A stretch of 6,091 bases of DNA from Acutalibacter sp. Lineage in GTDB: Bacteria; Bacillota; Clostridia; Oscillospirales; Acutalibacteraceae. Under the pieces are notes generated by a model. It was not told where the DNA came from. It did not search any database and was given only the letters and a program-made list of their open reading frames with translations. Shown here one piece after another: positions 4,046-6,091 of this stretch. The stretch is taken from positions 1-6,091 of the forward strand of contig JAAWSH010000107.1 in assembly GCA_022801475.1 (NCBI GenBank). The letters run 5' to 3'. The first letter of the stretch is position 1, and each line of letters starts with the position of its first letter. The position numbers and the translations under genes were made by a program.

Positions 4046-6091
4046 ATGAAATCCATATTTTCCGCTCTTTCCCGCTCACCTGAATATTCTACTCTGGCCC
4101 GGGCCATTGATACCGGCGCTGCCCCTGCCGTGGCTGCGGGGCTTTCTGGCGTGCATAAGTGTGTGGTCATTGCCGCCCTGTGCCGCCAGACCGGCCGCCG
4201 GGGCCTGGTCATTGCCGCCGACGAGGCGGAAAGCCAGCGTTTTTTTGAGGACCTCTCTGCTTTAGGGCTGGCTCCTGTGCAGTACCCAATGCGGGACTTT
4301 AACTTTCGGGATACGGCTGTCTCTTCCCGAGAGTATGAGCGCCTGCGGCTGGAGGCACTCTCTAAAATGCAAAACGGCTCTTGCAACTGTGTGGTGGCCT
4401 GCATTGACGCCGCGCTGCAATACACCATGGGCCCCCAGCAGCTAAAGAGCCGCCTATTCACCATCGCTCCAGGGCAGGAGCTGTCCATAGATGGGCTGCT
4501 CTCCGCTCTGGTAAACTGTGGTTACACCCGGGAGGACCAGATTGAGGGACCGGGGCAGTTCAGCCGCCGGGGAGGCATTGTGGACTTTTTTTCCCCCAGC
4601 GCTCCCCAGCCTGTACGGGTGGAGTTCTGGGGGGATGAGGTAGACTCGGTAAGCTTCTTCGACCCAGCCACCCAGCGCCGCACCGACCCAGTGGACCAGG
4701 TGGACCTGGCTCCCTGTGTGGAGGTGATCCCCGACGGGCCGGACCTAATCAAAAAAATAGAAGCCCTTTCCAAGAGCCTGCGGGGCAAGCGGGCCCCAAA
4801 GGCTCGGGAGGTGCTGGAGGCCGAGGTGGAAAAGCTGAAAAACGGCCTGCGGCCCGGCTCGACGGACAAATTCCTGCCCCTGATGTACGGCGGGGTTTCA
4901 ACCCTGTTTGACTACTTCCCAGCCGAGGAATGCCTGCTATTTTTTTCGGAGGGGAACAAGCTGAAAGAGCGCATTCGCACCGGGCTGGTCCAGTGGGGCC
5001 AGGACCTGGCCGCCTACTTGGACGAGGGCCTGCTGTGCAAGGGGCTGGACGCTTACAGCGAGACCTGGGAGTACGCCCTGGGCCAGGCCCAGCGGGTCCC
5101 CACGGTGTTTATGGACGTGTTCGCCCGGGGCAGCTATGAGGTGCCTACCAAAACCCTAGCCAATTTTAATGTGCGGCAGTTTCCTGCCTGGGGGGGCGGG
5201 GTACAGCTTTTGCAGGAGGACCTGACTGCCCTTTTGAACCAGGGCAGGGCCTGTGTGGTGCTCTCCGGTACCCAGCGGGCGGGAGAGGCCCTGGCCGCCG
5301 ACCTGAAACAGTCTGGTCTGCCTGCCTCCTATATTGAAAACCCCTCCACCGCCGCCCGGGGTACTGTAACGGTTACCAGCGGGGTACTTTCCGCTGGCTT
5401 TGACTGGCCGGACGCGGGCTTTGCCCTAATCGCCCGAGGCCGCATTGCCATGCAAAAGAGCCGCAAGGCCAAGAAAGACAAGCACGCCAAGGAGATTTCC
5501 AGCCTTTCAGAGCTGAATCCAGGAGACTTTGTGGTTCATGCCTCCCACGGCATCGGGGTGTTTGAGGGCATCCACAAGCTGGAGATGAACGGCGTGGCCA
5601 AGGACTATATCAAGGTGCGCTACCAGAAAAACGACACCCTGTATATTCCCGTCACTCAGCTGGACATGGTTTCCAAATACATCGGCCCCAAAGAGGACGC
5701 CGCTGTACGCCTGAGCCGCCTGGGCGGGGCAGACTGGCAGCGGCAGAAGGCCAAGGTCCGGGCTGCTGTGAAGGACATTGCCAAAGAGCTGATTCAGTTA
5801 TATGCGGCCCGGATGCGGCAGAAGGGCTTCGCCTTTCCTCCTGATGGAGAGTGGCAGCGGGACTTTGAGGCCAGGTTTGAGTTTGACGAGACCGAGGACC
5901 AGCTGCGCTGCGTGAGCGAGATTAAAGACGATATGGAGCGGGAGCCCCCCATGGACCGGCTGCTGTGCGGCGACGTGGGCTTTGGCAAAACCGAGGTGGC
6001 CCTGCGGGCTGCCTTTAAGTGCGTGACCAGCGGCAAGCAGTGCGCCATTCTGGTGCCCACCACCATTTTGGCCTGGCAGCACTACCAGACC
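4046..6091 (+). CDS. mfd: Transcription-repair coupling factor Mfd, N-terminal 682 residues (cut by window edge)
   Basis: Mfd is a cytoplasmic DNA translocase that pushes or removes RNA polymerase stalled at DNA damage and recruits UvrA for nucleotide excision repair. The frame is open from 4046 to the window end. The N-terminal UvrB-like module contains IEGPGQFSRRGGIVDFF (about 166-182), followed by a typical VRVEFWGDEVDS segment. A basic linker leads to the RNA polymerase-interacting CarD-like domain (about 490-548, starting LNPGDFVVHASHGIGVF). The translocase begins with the Q-motif region ETEDQ (Q619) and Walker A GDVGFGKT (642-649); the visible sequence ends shortly after LVPTTILA. About 480 residues, including the rest of the RecG-like motor and the C-terminal domain, lie outside, judging from usual lengths near 1150-1180. 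The start has GAGG (4034-4037) eight bases upstream; the nearby ATG at 4041 runs into TGA at once. It appears intact within the window. Confidence 0.96.
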   Translation, partial: MKSIFSALSRSPEYSTLARAIDTGAAPAVAAGLSGVHKCVVIAALCRQTGRRGLVIAADEAESQRFFEDLSALGLAPVQYPMRDFNFRDTAVSSREYERLRLEALSKMQNGSCNCVVACIDAALQYTMGPQQLKSRLFTIAPGQELSIDGLLSALVNCGYTREDQIEGPGQFSRRGGIVDFFSPSAPQPVRVEFWGDEVDSVSFFDPATQRRTDPVDQVDLAPCVEVIPDGPDLIKKIEALSKSLRGKRAPKAREVLEAEVEKLKNGLRPGSTDKFLPLMYGGVSTLFDYFPAEECLLFFSEGNKLKERIRTGLVQWGQDLAAYLDEGLLCKGLDAYSETWEYALGQAQRVPTVFMDVFARGSYEVPTKTLANFNVRQFPAWGGGVQLLQEDLTALLNQGRACVVLSGTQRAGEALAADLKQSGLPASYIENPSTAARGTVTVTSGVLSAGFDWPDAGFALIARGRIAMQKSRKAKKDKHAKEISSLSELNPGDFVVHASHGIGVFEGIHKLEMNGVAKDYIKVRYQKNDTLYIPVTQLDMVSKYIGPKEDAAVRLSRLGGADWQRQKAKVRAAVKDIAKELIQLYAARMRQKGFAFPPDGEWQRDFEARFEFDETEDQLRCVSEIKDDMEREPPMDRLLCGDVGFGKTEVALRAAFKCVTSGKQCAILVPTTILAWQHYQT

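Noticed and set aside
4021..4869. Antisense open frames of 115-155 codons opposite mfd
   Set aside because: They are shadows of a GC-rich coding frame; the plus-strand frame encodes clear Mfd motifs throughout.

Overview
The window looks like chromosomal DNA of a low-complexity-outside, GC-rich-inside Clostridia genome, most likely a gut member of the Oscillospiraceae/Ruminococcaceae. The reasons are strong AGGAGG-type ribosome binding sites, textbook vegetative promoters with 17-base spacers, GC-rich genes separated by AT-rich gaps, and protein sequences typical of that group. This placement is inference; no marker gene fixes the species.

Layout, left to right. A tRNA-Gly(UCC) runs off the left edge on the minus strand behind its own promoter. 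Next on the minus strand is a seven-helix PAQR/haemolysin III-type membrane protein (trhA), with a consensus promoter and a clean intrinsic terminator. A second minus-strand unit carries rsgA, the circularly permuted GTPase that helps mature the 30S ribosomal subunit. It is preceded by a long 5' leader that encodes a 24-residue peptide, then a terminator-like hairpin, then a 51-codon ORF with its own ribosome binding site that overlaps the start of rsgA. On the plus strand, a divergently transcribed GNAT acetyltransferase follows from a consensus promoter. The 5' 682 codons of mfd (transcription-repair coupling factor) fill the right third and run off the edge.

Two related miniature elements, 187 and 162 bp, lie in the same orientation. 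Each has imperfect 13-bp terminal inverted repeats ending in ...TGTTTGAA (or TATTTGAA) and is bounded by TA on both sides. One touches the 3' end of rsgA and the other the 3' end of the acetyltransferase gene. In both cases the flanking TA plus the first G of the element spells the TAG stop codon. The right-hand copy also supplies the acetyltransferase gene with an intrinsic terminator.

The best candidate for something undescribed is the rsgA leader: promoter, arginine-rich leader peptide with an R-C-R motif, hairpin plus T tract, then a second ribosome binding site. This is the layout of translation-dependent attenuators usually seen ahead of ribosome-targeting antibiotic resistance genes, here placed ahead of a ribosome assembly factor. 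The genes do not form a single pathway, although tRNA, rsgA and mfd all serve core gene expression.
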